Source: Bacteroidales bacterium (lineage in GTDB: Bacteria > Bacteroidota > Bacteroidia > Bacteroidales > UBA3824). Taken from it: a stretch of DNA of 45,116 nt. The stretch covers positions 1 through 45,116 of the forward strand of contig JAGCYI010000188.1 in the NCBI GenBank assembly GCA_017960885.1. The letters run 5' to 3'. Below are positions 24,318 through 32,251 of the stretch, in pieces (within the stretch, counting starts at the first letter, position 1; the number at the start of each line of letters is the position of its first letter). The translations under genes and the position numbers were made by a program. Below the pieces are notes generated by a model. The model did no database searches. It was given only the letters and a program-made list of their open reading frames with translations, and was not told the origin of the DNA.

Positions 24318-26390
24318 ATGAAAAAGACACTGTTAATCATCTCTGCAATATTACTCGGTGCACAAATGCCGGCGTATTCGCAGGTTAAACCAAAAATAGC
24401 CAAAAGCGAGTTTCTTACTTCGCCCGACGGTGCTAAGGAGGCGTGGAAAAATGTACGCATAGGCAACCGTCACTACCGCCATTTAAAATCCGGACACATG
24501 AAAATTGCCGCCGAATTTTACAACCAGGCGCTCAACTACAACAATACAAACGCAGCCTTGCTCTATCGCACAGGCGTGAGCGAGCTGTCGGCTTCTCAAA
24601 ATGCTAACGCCCTTTCACACCTCGACGAGGCATACTCTCTGATGGGCAACTCTGTGGCTCAAGACTGTCAATACCGCTTGGCTATTGCTCAGCAGAGAAA
24701 CAACCAGTTCGACAAAGCCCTCTCTAATTTTGAATCGTGCGCCGACTTAATGACTAACCGTTTCAAGCAGCAATACGCCGCCGACATTGAACTACGCAAA
24801 GACCAGTGCAACAACGGATTGAAGTTAGCAAAAGAACTCCCTCGCGCTATTAGCCGCACAATGCCCGGCAACATCAACACTATTGCCCCTGAATATGCAC
24901 CCGTATTCGGCAATGTAGACTCGCTGCTTTACATCACATCACGCAGATTCGAAGGATTCAAAAACCGCAGAAACGCTCTCAACTTCGAGTTTTTTGAAGA
25001 TATTTACACTTCGTCGCCCACAAACGGCGAATGGAGCGAGGCTCAGCGCCTGGCTCGTCCTATCAACAAGAGAACAAACGACGCCACCGCCGCCATGGAC
25101 CTCACCGGCACCGAAATGATTATCTACCGCGGCAAAAAAGGCAACGGATCGCTCTACAGCACCGAACGCAAAGAAAACGGACAATGGAAACGTCCCAAAA
25201 AGAACGTGAAATTCAACAAAAACAACTCTAAAGAGGTTGTCCTCTCGTTCTCAAACGACAGCACACACGTGATTTTCTCGTCAGACCGCAAAAAAGACAA
25301 CTTGGGTGGATTCGATATCTTTATCAGCACACGCAACGAACGCGGCAAATGGAGCAAGCCCGTCAACTTCGGAGCTCCTGTAAACTCTAAATACAACGAG
25401 GTGTCGGCATGCTTCGGCGCTGGCGACTCTATCATATATTTCGCTTCTGACAACGAAAAGAGCGTGGGCGGATACGACCTTATGATGAGCGTAAACCGCA
25501 ACGGCGAATGGCAGGAGCCCGTAAACCTCGGTCTTAAAGTCAACTCTGGCGACGACGACCAGTATTTCTCGCTCATACCCGGCAACGAAAGAATAGGTTT
25601 CTACGCTTCTAAACGTGCTGGCGGCCAGGGAAACTTCGACATCTACCAAATTATGGTAATCAACAAGGCAGCCCGCCAATTGCCCGCCCTGCCTCCGCTC
25701 GTAGCTGTAAACGCTGCTAAAGAACCCGCGCTTCCGCTCGAAGACCCAGTAGTAATCAAAACTATGCGTATGACCATCGTAAAAGGCGTGGTTACCGACT
25801 GGGATTCTACAAAATTCCTAAAAGCAAAAATCGAAATCACCGACAACGCCACAAACGAAGTTATCGAAACCATCACCACCGACCCCGCCACTGGCGCATA
25901 CACAGTTATGCTCCCCTCTGGCAAAAACTACGCTATGACTGTTAGCAGCGACGGATACATGTTCCACTCCGAGAACTTCAACATTCCTTCCACCACCAAA
26001 TACCAAGAAATCACAAAGAACATCCGTCTGCTCTCTATGGACCCGGGCAGCAAAGTTGTGCTCAACAACGTATTCTTCGACACCGGCAAAGCCAACCTCC
26101 GTCCCGAATCATACGGCGAGTTGAACCGATTGGCAGAGGTGTTTAAACTCTATCCCAAACTCGTAATAGAGATTTCGGGTCACACCGACAACCAAGGTAG
26201 CAAAGCCACCAACAACAAGCTTTCGCTCAACCGTGCAAAAGCTGTGGTCGACTACCTCATCAGCATAGGTGTAGGCAAAACTCACCTTATTGCCAAAGGT
26301 TACGGCCCCAGCCAGCCCCGCGACACCAACAAGACACCCGAAGGTCGTCAAAACAACCGCCGCGTAGAGGCAAAGATTATTAGCAAGTAA
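24318..26390 (+). CDS. Second TPR / propeller / CRD / OmpA-domain protein (tandem paralogue)
   Basis: A 690-residue exported protein (signal MKKTLLIISAILLGAQMPAYS) with the same architecture as its upstream neighbour: TPR-like region beginning KEAWKNVRIGNRHYR, PD40 blades (~190-455; HVIFSSDRKKDNLGGFDIF, IIYFASDNEKSVGGYDL), CRD (~485-570) and OmpA domain with D624 in GHTD and R639. The shared GKNYAMTVSSDGYMFHSEN segment and matching N-terminus show duplication, but the sequences have diverged, so the copies may have separate partners. A 49-base gap to the upstream gene has no promoter, so it belongs to the same operon, which ends at the terminator 26423-26460. Confidence 0.85.
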   Translation: MKKTLLIISAILLGAQMPAYSQVKPKIAKSEFLTSPDGAKEAWKNVRIGNRHYRHLKSGHMKIAAEFYNQALNYNNTNAALLYRTGVSELSASQNANALSHLDEAYSLMGNSVAQDCQYRLAIAQQRNNQFDKALSNFESCADLMTNRFKQQYAADIELRKDQCNNGLKLAKELPRAISRTMPGNINTIAPEYAPVFGNVDSLLYITSRRFEGFKNRRNALNFEFFEDIYTSSPTNGEWSEAQRLARPINKRTNDATAAMDLTGTEMIIYRGKKGNGSLYSTERKENGQWKRPKKNVKFNKNNSKEVVLSFSNDSTHVIFSSDRKKDNLGGFDIFISTRNERGKWSKPVNFGAPVNSKYNEVSACFGAGDSIIYFASDNEKSVGGYDLMMSVNRNGEWQEPVNLGLKVNSGDDDQYFSLIPGNERIGFYASKRAGGQGNFDIYQIMVINKAARQLPALPPLVAVNAAKEPALPLEDPVVIKTMRMTIVKGVVTDWDSTKFLKAKIEITDNATNEVIETITTDPATGAYTVMLPSGKNYAMTVSSDGYMFHSENFNIPSTTKYQEITKNIRLLSMDPGSKVVLNNVFFDTGKANLRPESYGELNRLAEVFKLYPKLVIEISGHTDNQGSKATNNKLSLNRAKAVVDYLISIGVGKTHLIAKGYGPSQPRDTNKTPEGRQNNRRVEAKIISK

Positions 26391-26422
26391 TTTGTGCTCC
26401 ATAGTTATTTTAATTATTCAAC

Positions 26423-26460
26423 AACCGCCGGAAAATTTTTTTCGGCGGTTTTTCGTTTTT
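26423..26460 (+). terminator. Rho-independent terminator after the TPR-OmpA operon
   Basis: AACCGCCG (26423-26430) pairs with CGGCGGTT (26443-26450); inner A and T runs can extend the stem. TTTCGTTTTT follows. Confidence 0.85.
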
Positions 26461-26475
26461 ACTATATAATTTTTT

Positions 26476-26483
26476 TATCTTTG
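26476..26483 (+). promoter_or_regulatory. -7 box for the Kelch lipoprotein operon
   Basis: TATCTTTG, an exact TAnnTTTG, about 125 bases upstream of the chosen start. The -33 region is a T-rich stretch from the preceding terminator without a clean TTTG. Confidence 0.4.
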
Positions 26484-26608
26484 TCAGCGGATTGGAACGA
26501 TTTTAGTAATGTATTATTCTGTAATACCGCTAACTTGCTAAAAACTAATTTAACACCATTATAAATAAGACTAAACAAATGACAAACATTAAAAATATAG
26601 TTCATCCT

Positions 26609-28285
26609 ATGAAAAAACACTGTTTTTTTTCGTGCCTGATAGCCGCCGCCGTCATTACCGGCTGTATTAAAGACGATGGCGAGCCGTATACCATTTTCAG
26701 GCAGATCGACACCAATTCTACATTAGTGTCATCGCTCTATGGGTATATGTACGGCAACGCGCAAACCGATATAATTGTTAAAGACACTTTCGAACTCACA
26801 TTCAACGAAAGAAATATTCAAGATTTGGACGTTTACCTCGGTCTAAAATCAAGATTCTATATTTACGACACTTCTCACATTGTGCAATGCGGCTACGTGT
26901 ATTCCTACACCGACAAAATGCCGACAATAAAAAAGCCTAACTGTGAGGTGTTTGAACAGATAACATGGGATAAGAACAACAACAAAGATTCTGTGTTTTT
27001 CGAAGGCGAGCAGCACAAGCTCAAATTCCACACCGACATACACATCCGCTCGTTTGTTGTAACGCAAAACGGCGACACTTGCTACAGTCCCAAGGCGTTA
27101 ACACATCTAACAAGCATGCCGAGCGATGTATGGTATCAACGCAAAGATGCACCATCCTTGTTCCCTGCCCGTGAAGGTATAATTGCTGCCACTACCGAAA
27201 AAGGCAAAACTTATTTTTATGGTGGACGTGGAAATCTCAATTGCTATTCTGACATGTGGATTTATGACGTAGACAAAGACACTTGGGAACAATTGGCTAC
27301 ATTCCAACCTACTGATGTTCATCCATATTCCGGCCCAACAGAACGTTGCTACGGTGCCGCATTTATGTATTATAATAGCCACAAAAACGACACCCTAATG
27401 TATATTATCGGAGGAGAAGACGCTACGGGAGAACCTACTGATGGTAATTTTATTTATAGTTTAAAAAACAACAGGTTTGGCAACACCGCTGACCATCCTA
27501 ACAACCGTCCGTATGTTGAAAGATTAAAAAAACCCACAACTGGTTTGGTTGGTTTCTCTATTGATGCACCTAATAATATTGGAACAGTGCATGTAATAGG
27601 CATGGGAATGATGCACGACGAAATGTCATCGGTAACAGCTATTGAGACTCAAATGTTTACCTACAATGTGGCTAAAGACCTCACCACAGAAGATGGAACC
27701 AACTATCAAACTTGGCTAACATTTGGAAGCCTCGCAAAAGAAGGCGTGTTAGGCGACAAATCCGCCATAGGATACTACAATTCAGTGGCTGTAAAAGTGA
27801 ACAAAAGCACAGTAATTATAGGCACAGGCGTAAGTTCTGATGATCAGAATATGAAACGTTGTGGAAGACTATTCTACGAAGTAAAAAGCAACAAGGCTGG
27901 CGAAATAGTTTGCAAACAACTGCCTGCACCTCCTGAGGATTTTGTAGCACGCACAAATGCTGCTGGATTCTATCTTGAATATAATCATTTGGGCAGTTCT
28001 TACAGCAATTTCTACGTTGGCTCAGGTGTTGACGAAGCAGGCAACCTCCTCAACGATTTCTGGGCGTATGACCTGGCAAACGGCACTTGGTCGCGCAAGC
28101 GCGATTGCAGCAACATTGTTCGCGAAGGTGCGGTAGGTTTTTCGATTCTGCGTGTCGACGACCTTGTAAACAAAGGCGCAGAACCTCAACAACGTGGCAT
28201 TTTTGCCTTCGGAAAAGGTTATCAGTTGGATGGAGAATCCACTGCTCCTGCTGTTCGCTACGACGTTTGGGAATACCTCCCGTAA
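26609..28285 (+). CDS. Kelch-repeat surface lipoprotein
   Basis: A 558-residue lipoprotein: signal MKKHCFFSCLIAAAVITGC with lipidated C19, followed by Ile-Lys-Asp-Asp, which fits the Bacteroidota export signal (Cys-x-Lys-acidic-acidic) that sends lipoproteins to the cell surface. Residues ~30-190 are an unrecognised beta-rich region. From ~190 on, Kelch-type blades appear: FYGGRGNLNCYSDMWIYDV, MYIIGGEDATGEPTDG, FYVGSGVDEAGNLLNDFWAYDLANGTWSR, IFAFGKGYQLDGESTAPAVRYDVWEYLP. Kelch propellers bind proteins or sugars. An in-frame ATG at 26579 would add ten residues and is possible; the ATG at 26609 gives the compact signal. A beta-barrel gene follows after 42 bases and the two form an operon. Confidence 0.8.
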   Translation: MKKHCFFSCLIAAAVITGCIKDDGEPYTIFRQIDTNSTLVSSLYGYMYGNAQTDIIVKDTFELTFNERNIQDLDVYLGLKSRFYIYDTSHIVQCGYVYSYTDKMPTIKKPNCEVFEQITWDKNNNKDSVFFEGEQHKLKFHTDIHIRSFVVTQNGDTCYSPKALTHLTSMPSDVWYQRKDAPSLFPAREGIIAATTEKGKTYFYGGRGNLNCYSDMWIYDVDKDTWEQLATFQPTDVHPYSGPTERCYGAAFMYYNSHKNDTLMYIIGGEDATGEPTDGNFIYSLKNNRFGNTADHPNNRPYVERLKKPTTGLVGFSIDAPNNIGTVHVIGMGMMHDEMSSVTAIETQMFTYNVAKDLTTEDGTNYQTWLTFGSLAKEGVLGDKSAIGYYNSVAVKVNKSTVIIGTGVSSDDQNMKRCGRLFYEVKSNKAGEIVCKQLPAPPEDFVARTNAAGFYLEYNHLGSSYSNFYVGSGVDEAGNLLNDFWAYDLANGTWSRKRDCSNIVREGAVGFSILRVDDLVNKGAEPQQRGIFAFGKGYQLDGESTAPAVRYDVWEYLP

Positions 28286-28327
28286 TTAATAAACATATGA
28301 ATATACAAACCGAAAATATATAACAAG

Positions 28328-29128
28328 ATGAAACATCTGACATTCATATTACTATTCTGCCTCGGATTCATAGCCACCGCTTCGGCGCAGTTAGAAGAGG
28401 ACAACAAAGCGGAATACCGCTATTGGGGCGTTGTTGTGGGGCTCAACCACGGCTTTGGCGCTCCTGAAAACACCAACGAGAACATAATGCTCCACACAGC
28501 CAAAGGCGACATGTACAAAAAACGCGCTGGTGCATTCAACTACACTCCCGGTTACCAGCTCGGAATGGTATACAACCTCGACTTTAAAAACAACAAGACT
28601 GGTATACAAACAGGACTTGAATTTGCTTCTTACGGCTGCCGTACCAAATACGAAACCCGCGACAACGACCTCTACGACATGACAGAATCGTTCAGGGCTA
28701 TGGCTGTTACCGTGCCCCTGCTCTTCAAATTCGGCACATCCGACATCTACCGAAACATGACCTACGTTACTGTAGGCGCAAGAGCTCATTACAACATTTC
28801 TGTAATGCAGGGACAGAAAGCAAGCTGGAACACCCAAAAATACGGCACAAAACTCTCTGGCGACCAAATCAACCAGTTTTCGGTTTCGGGAGTTCTCGGT
28901 TTCAACGTAGGCATGTTAAGCATCAACGCCAACTATATGTTTATGAACTTTATCAACGACAAATGCCAGATTACAGAGGGCGGCAACACCTACAAGCCGT
29001 TTGAGGGCATTAAGGGCGGCTTATATATCTACACAAGTCTCAACGTGCCTATGTGCCGCTGGCTAACAGTTCACAACTGGCAGGCTGAGAAAATCCGCCG
29101 CAAACTCCGCGGTGGCGCTTCTTACTAA
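28328..29128 (+). CDS. Outer membrane beta-barrel protein (PorT-like class)
   Basis: A 266-residue protein with a signal peptide (MKHLTFILLFCLGFIATASAQ) and alternating amphipathic strands consistent with a small eight-stranded barrel: YWGVVVGLNHGFGA, YQLGMVYNLDF, GIQTGLEFASYG, AVTVPLLFKFG, YVTVGARAHYNISV, GVLGFNVGMLSINANYMF. This fits the outer-membrane beta-barrel families PF13505/PF13568 common in Bacteroidota. The end is unusual: instead of a strand with terminal Phe it has a basic tail (WQAEKIRRKLRGG). It is co-transcribed with the Kelch lipoprotein, so the two may form a surface complex. It is not PorT itself as far as I can tell. Confidence 0.7.
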   Translation: MKHLTFILLFCLGFIATASAQLEEDNKAEYRYWGVVVGLNHGFGAPENTNENIMLHTAKGDMYKKRAGAFNYTPGYQLGMVYNLDFKNNKTGIQTGLEFASYGCRTKYETRDNDLYDMTESFRAMAVTVPLLFKFGTSDIYRNMTYVTVGARAHYNISVMQGQKASWNTQKYGTKLSGDQINQFSVSGVLGFNVGMLSINANYMFMNFINDKCQITEGGNTYKPFEGIKGGLYIYTSLNVPMCRWLTVHNWQAEKIRRKLRGGASY

Positions 29129-29156
29129 AACAACGCAACTAAAATAAGCGGATTCT

Positions 29157-29193
29157 AAAAACGGAATTTCTACTTGGAAATTCCGTTTTTTTT
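29157..29193 (+). terminator. Rho-independent terminator after the Kelch/barrel operon
   Basis: A perfect 13-14-base stem: AAAAACGGAATTTC (29157-29170) with GGAAATTCCGTTTTT, loop about TACTTG, followed by a run of eight T through 29193. Confidence 0.85.
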
Positions 29194-29204
29194 GTATATT
29201 TTTA
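29174..29204 (+). promoter_or_regulatory. Weak candidate promoter inside the terminator
   Basis: TTG (29174-29176), 20 bases, TATTTTTA (29197-29204), one mismatch from TAnnTTTG. It would start transcription close to the next gene at 29227, with its -33 element in the loop of the terminator. Confidence 0.3.
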
Positions 29205-29226
29205 CGCTTATAAAAATACACCGACA

Positions 29227-30273
29227 ATGAAATTCAAAACACTTGCCCTCACACTTATCTGCCTGCTGTGCGGCTGCGCCACCGCTTATCACACCGTTGC
29301 GTATCAAAACGAGTTTGTGGTAATGTTCTACAACCTCGAAAACATGTTCGACATCATCGACAGTCCCGACACCAACGATTCCGACTTTACTCCCGACGGT
29401 TCTAAAAACTGGAGCCAATACCGGTACGAAACCAAAAAGAAGCGTATTTGGCAGGTAATAGCCTCGGTAAGCGACAAACACTTCCCCGACATTATTGGTG
29501 TTTGCGAAATCGAAAATCACAACGTATTGCAAGATATTATCGACGACACTCCGCTTGCCGCCGCCGGTTACAGCTTCTACTATCACGAGACCCTCGACCG
29601 CAGGGGTATCGACGTGGCTTTCCTTTACCGCCCCGAAACTTTCGAAATTGCCGACACTACTTTTATCCCCATTTTCTTTCCATCCGACCCTACATACCAT
29701 TCGCGCGACATTGTTTATGTAAAAGGCAGGGCTAAAGAGTTTGGCGACACTCTGCATGTATTTGTAAACCACTGGCCAAGCCGTTACAGCGGACGCATCG
29801 CGAGCGAGGAACTGCGCATGAACGCTGCCCAGACCCTGCGGCACAGCATCGACTCTATTCTCGCAGTGGTGCCTGATGCAAAAATAGTATGCATTGGCGA
29901 CTTCAACGACTCTCCGTTAGACAAATCGGTAAACGAAGGCATTGGCTCTCTTACCAATTTCGACACTATACAACCCAAAGGACTTTACAACCTCGCCCAC
30001 TATATGCAAACTGTAAAAAAAATGTGGACATACAAGTACCAGGGCGTTTACGACATTCTCGACCAGATTTTTGTTACAGGCAACCTTATGCTCAACAGCG
30101 GGCTCTGCTGCACCAAAGACGACGCGCAGACCGTATACCGCGACTTTCTGCTCGAATTCGAAACCAGCGGACCAAAACCCAAGCGCACATACATTGGCAT
30201 GAAATACAACGACGGTTTTTCCGACCACCTGCCCGTGACCCTCACACTTCACGAACCCACACAAAAGAAATGA
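29227..30273 (+). CDS. Endonuclease/exonuclease/phosphatase-family lipoprotein
   Basis: A 348-residue protein with lipoprotein signal MKFKTLALTLICLLCGC (likely lipidated C17) and no acidic export signal after it, so it probably stays on the periplasmic side. The EEP fold motifs are visible: FYNLENMFD (first Asn), CEIENHNVL (metal-binding Glu), VNHWPSR (catalytic His), CIGDFNDSP with D225 and N227, and a terminal SDHLPVTL. This metal-dependent phosphoesterase family includes DNase I, phosphatases and sphingomyelinases; Bacteroidota lipoproteins of this form are abundant and their substrates mostly unknown. It converges on the peptidoglycan-binding-repeat gene. Confidence 0.88.
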   Translation: MKFKTLALTLICLLCGCATAYHTVAYQNEFVVMFYNLENMFDIIDSPDTNDSDFTPDGSKNWSQYRYETKKKRIWQVIASVSDKHFPDIIGVCEIENHNVLQDIIDDTPLAAAGYSFYYHETLDRRGIDVAFLYRPETFEIADTTFIPIFFPSDPTYHSRDIVYVKGRAKEFGDTLHVFVNHWPSRYSGRIASEELRMNAAQTLRHSIDSILAVVPDAKIVCIGDFNDSPLDKSVNEGIGSLTNFDTIQPKGLYNLAHYMQTVKKMWTYKYQGVYDILDQIFVTGNLMLNSGLCCTKDDAQTVYRDFLLEFETSGPKPKRTYIGMKYNDGFSDHLPVTLTLHEPTQKK

Positions 30274-30297
30274 GCGACGCCCTGAAAGGAACGTCGC
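30274..30297. other. Hairpin between convergent genes
   Basis: GCGACG (30274-30279) pairs with CGTCGC (30292-30297), with an inner CCT/AGG pairing and a GAA loop. It begins directly after the stop of the EEP gene. There is no T run, so it may be a Rho-assisted or weak terminator, or an mRNA-end stabiliser. Confidence 0.4.
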
Positions 30298-30325
30298 CCA
30301 AGTTTCACATTTTAAAAATCACTAA

Positions 30326-30691
30326 TTATGCTTGTTGAATACCTTGTTCGCGCATAAACTTCTCAACAACATCGTCCAAGCCACCAGCGTCGGTAATTTC
30401 TTTCTCGCCTTGGGCATTTTCCAATAGTTTTACTTTGAGTGCGTTGGCTGTAGCAGGTCCGAACGAACCGTCTGCCTCTACGCCTACCATCTCCTGAAGT
30501 GCTTTTATTGTTTTAGGACCGAGTTTTCCGTCTTCTACCAATCCGGCATTAGTTTCTTTATTGATCCATGCCTGAAGTTTTTTAATAGTGTTTTCACCAA
30601 TCATTCCGTCGGCTTTGGTGCCGATTTTTTCTTGCAATTTGATGATGGTGTCATGATCTAATTTCCAAATTGAAGTAATTTCGTCTGCCAT
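30326..30691 (-). CDS. Peptidoglycan-binding-like repeat protein, no signal peptide
   Basis: A 121-residue protein with three repeats of the PG_binding_1 type: DGMIGENTIKKLQAW, DGKLGPKTIKALQEM and DGSFGPATANALK, spaced by about 35-40 residues, then a short acidic helix (LDDVVEKFMREQG). In other proteins this three-helix domain attaches hydrolases or virion proteins to cell-wall peptidoglycan. Here there is no catalytic domain and no signal peptide, so either the protein is cytoplasmic or it leaves by an unusual route. The open frame extends to a TTG at 30718; the ATG at 30691 is preferred. No clear promoter is seen, only a TACGGTTG near 30733. Confidence 0.75.
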   Translation of the reverse strand: MADEITSIWKLDHDTIIKLQEKIGTKADGMIGENTIKKLQAWINKETNAGLVEDGKLGPKTIKALQEMVGVEADGSFGPATANALKVKLLENAQGEKEITDAGGLDDVVEKFMREQGIQQA

Positions 30692-30808
30692 TTTAAGTTT
30701 AGTTATTGCGTTAGACAATTAGTTAATTCTTACAACCGTAAAATTATGGAATTTTTCTTTACGTGTATTGATTTTTTGAATTTTTTTTCAAAAAAAAATT
30801 CTCTGCCG

Positions 30809-31351
30809 TTAAAAATTTTGGGCTTTTAATTGGAAATATGCTTGCGGATGGTCGCAAACGGGGCATACTTCGGGGGCAGACTTGCCCACAACAATGTGTC
30901 CGCAGTTGCTGCACTGCCAAATGCAATCGCCATCGCGCGAAAAAACTATCTTATCTTCGATATTTTTCAAAAGTTTGCGGTAACGCTCCTCGTGTTCCTT
31001 TTCGATAGCAGCCACGCCTTCAAACAGGTCGGCAATCTCGTTGAACCCTTCCTCGCGGGCTTCTTTTGCCATACGGGGATACATATCGGTCCATTCTGAA
31101 TTTTCGCCCTCGGCAGCGTCTTTGAGGTTGGCAAGAGTATCTTGAATTTTGCCGCCGCAAAGGAGTTTGAACCAAATTTTGGCGTGTTCTTTTTCTTGGT
31201 TTGCTGTTTCTTCAAATAGGTTGCCTATCTGCACAAAGCCGTCTTTTTTAGCCTTTGAAGCGTAGTAAGTGTATTTGTTACGAGCCTGACTTTCACCAGC
31301 AAACGCCTCCATCAGGTTCTGTTCTGTTTTTGTGCCTTTTAGTGATTTCAT
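30809..31351 (-). CDS. rbr: Rubrerythrin
   Basis: A 180-residue non-haem iron peroxidase that detoxifies hydrogen peroxide in anaerobes. The four-helix diiron domain shows [15 protein letters not shown] (E20), [15 protein letters not shown] (E53, H56) and [12 protein letters not shown] (E117, H120). The C-terminal rubredoxin-like iron site has C147 and C150 in CSNCGH and C163 and C166 in CPVCDHP. Length and order are canonical. It has its own -7 box, so it is independent of the PIN gene upstream. Its presence supports an anaerobic life style. Confidence 0.96.
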   Translation of the reverse strand: MKSLKGTKTEQNLMEAFAGESQARNKYTYYASKAKKDGFVQIGNLFEETANQEKEHAKIWFKLLCGGKIQDTLANLKDAAEGENSEWTDMYPRMAKEAREEGFNEIADLFEGVAAIEKEHEERYRKLLKNIEDKIVFSRDGDCIWQCSNCGHIVVGKSAPEVCPVCDHPQAYFQLKAQNF

Positions 31352-31401
31352 TGTGTGCGAATTTTGATTGTTTGTAAATTATTTAATTGTAGACTATTCT
31401 G

Positions 31402-31409
31402 CAAATATA
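31402..31409 (-). promoter_or_regulatory. -7 box for rubrerythrin
   Basis: The minus-strand sequence is TATATTTG, an exact TAnnTTTG, 50 bases upstream of the rbr ATG. No clear -33 TTTG. Confidence 0.45.
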
Positions 31410-31418
31410 AAAAAATTC

Positions 31419-31844
31419 CTAATTCTCCCCATAAAACTTATCCAAAAATTCCTGCGGATCCATAACATCAATCTGAGCTTCGGAAAAGTCCTTTTTGTTG
31501 CGGGTGATTATCACGTCGCAGCCTTCAGCAAGGGCAGAGTAATATTGCATAGCGTCCTCAAAGTCTTTGAAAGAGGAGTTTAGGGCTGATTTGGCAACCG
31601 TAATATCGACATTAGTTAGCAAACAATACTCAATAAAACACGTCAGTTTTGAAAAAATCTCATCTCTTGTCAAATGCTCACGTTCTAAATAATAACTTGC
31701 TGTAGCAAGCGTAAGTGTAGAGCAATAGAGTACAATTTTTTCATCAACTGCCAAATCAAATACATCACTTGCCGGTCTACTCCACTCATATCTACCAATC
31801 AGAAGATCTAACACAACATTGGTGTCAAAAAATACCTTTCTCAT
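31419..31844 (-). CDS. PIN-domain ribonuclease, VapC-like toxin
   Basis: A 141-residue PIN-domain protein. The acidic residues of the metal site are visible: D7 in FFDTNVVLDLL, D97 in FEDAMQYYSA and D119 in ITRNKKDF. The overall order (DTNV, then an alpha-rich middle, then DxI(I/V)TRNxxDF) is that of VapC-type RNases that cleave tRNA or rRNA. It overlaps the upstream small gene by four bases, as toxin genes usually do with their antitoxin. The toxin role is inferred from the fold and arrangement. Confidence 0.85.
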   Translation of the reverse strand: MRKVFFDTNVVLDLLIGRYEWSRPASDVFDLAVDEKIVLYCSTLTLATASYYLEREHLTRDEIFSKLTCFIEYCLLTNVDITVAKSALNSSFKDFEDAMQYYSALAEGCDVIITRNKKDFSEAQIDVMDPQEFLDKFYGEN

Positions 31845-32131
31845 TTATACTTTTCCTTGATGTATTCCCATATTTTGTTATCACGTTCCTCATCGGTGTC
31901 TTCGGAACGATGCCCAGAAAGCAGTTTGACGGTTGCTTCGTTTAAATATCTTCCGTTGTACCAAACTTTTTTATTCTTCTTAGATTCTTTTAAGTGTTCT
32001 GTCAGATTAGACAATTTGTTGTCACCTGACATAACAAGTACATTTAAGTACATTTCCAACAAAACTAACTTATCGGGAGACAATAAGGAAATCCTATTGT
32101 CAATCCTTGTTCTCAATTGTGTTGCTGTCAT
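31841..32131 (-). CDS. Putative antitoxin partner of the PIN protein
   Basis: A 96-residue charged protein directly upstream of the PIN gene and overlapping it by four bases. The N-terminus (MTATQLRTRIDNRISLLSPDKLVLLEMYLNVL) looks helical and could dimerise; the C-terminus (DEERDNKIWEYIKEKYK) is a charged helix suited to wrapping the toxin. I do not recognise a named DNA-binding fold (no clear AbrB, RHH or Phd motif), so the antitoxin call rests on position and size. The promoter just upstream is one of the best in the window. Confidence 0.6.
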   Translation of the reverse strand: MTATQLRTRIDNRISLLSPDKLVLLEMYLNVLVMSGDNKLSNLTEHLKESKKNKKVWYNGRYLNEATVKLLSGHRSEDTDEERDNKIWEYIKEKYK

Positions 32132-32160
32132 AGTCTTTCTTTTTTATTGTTTCTTCTCCG

Positions 32161-32191
32161 CAAATATAAATATTTTTCAAAATAAAACAAA
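32161..32191 (-). promoter_or_regulatory. Promoter for the antitoxin-PIN pair
   Basis: Read on the minus strand: TTTG (32191-32188), 19 bases, TATATTTG (32168-32161), full consensus, 29 bases before the ATG at 32131. The -33 element lies in the T run of the upstream gene's terminator. Confidence 0.65.
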
Positions 32192-32220
32192 AAAAAGCCC
32201 GCAGATATTATCCGCGGGCT
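32189..32220 (-). terminator. Terminator of the cytolysin-like gene
   Basis: On the minus strand, AGCCCGC pairs with GCGGGCT (32220-32196), with further inner GATA/TATC pairing, followed by a run of seven or more T (32195-32189). It lies 31 bases after the stop codon at 32252. Confidence 0.85.
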
Positions 32221-32251
32221 GTATTAATTGGAAAAAACTAATTTCAAATAA

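Noticed and set aside
29170..29844. Open frame of 224 codons on the minus strand
   Set aside because: It is antisense to the EEP lipoprotein, which has intact catalytic motifs; the antisense product is Val-rich as expected for a shadow frame.
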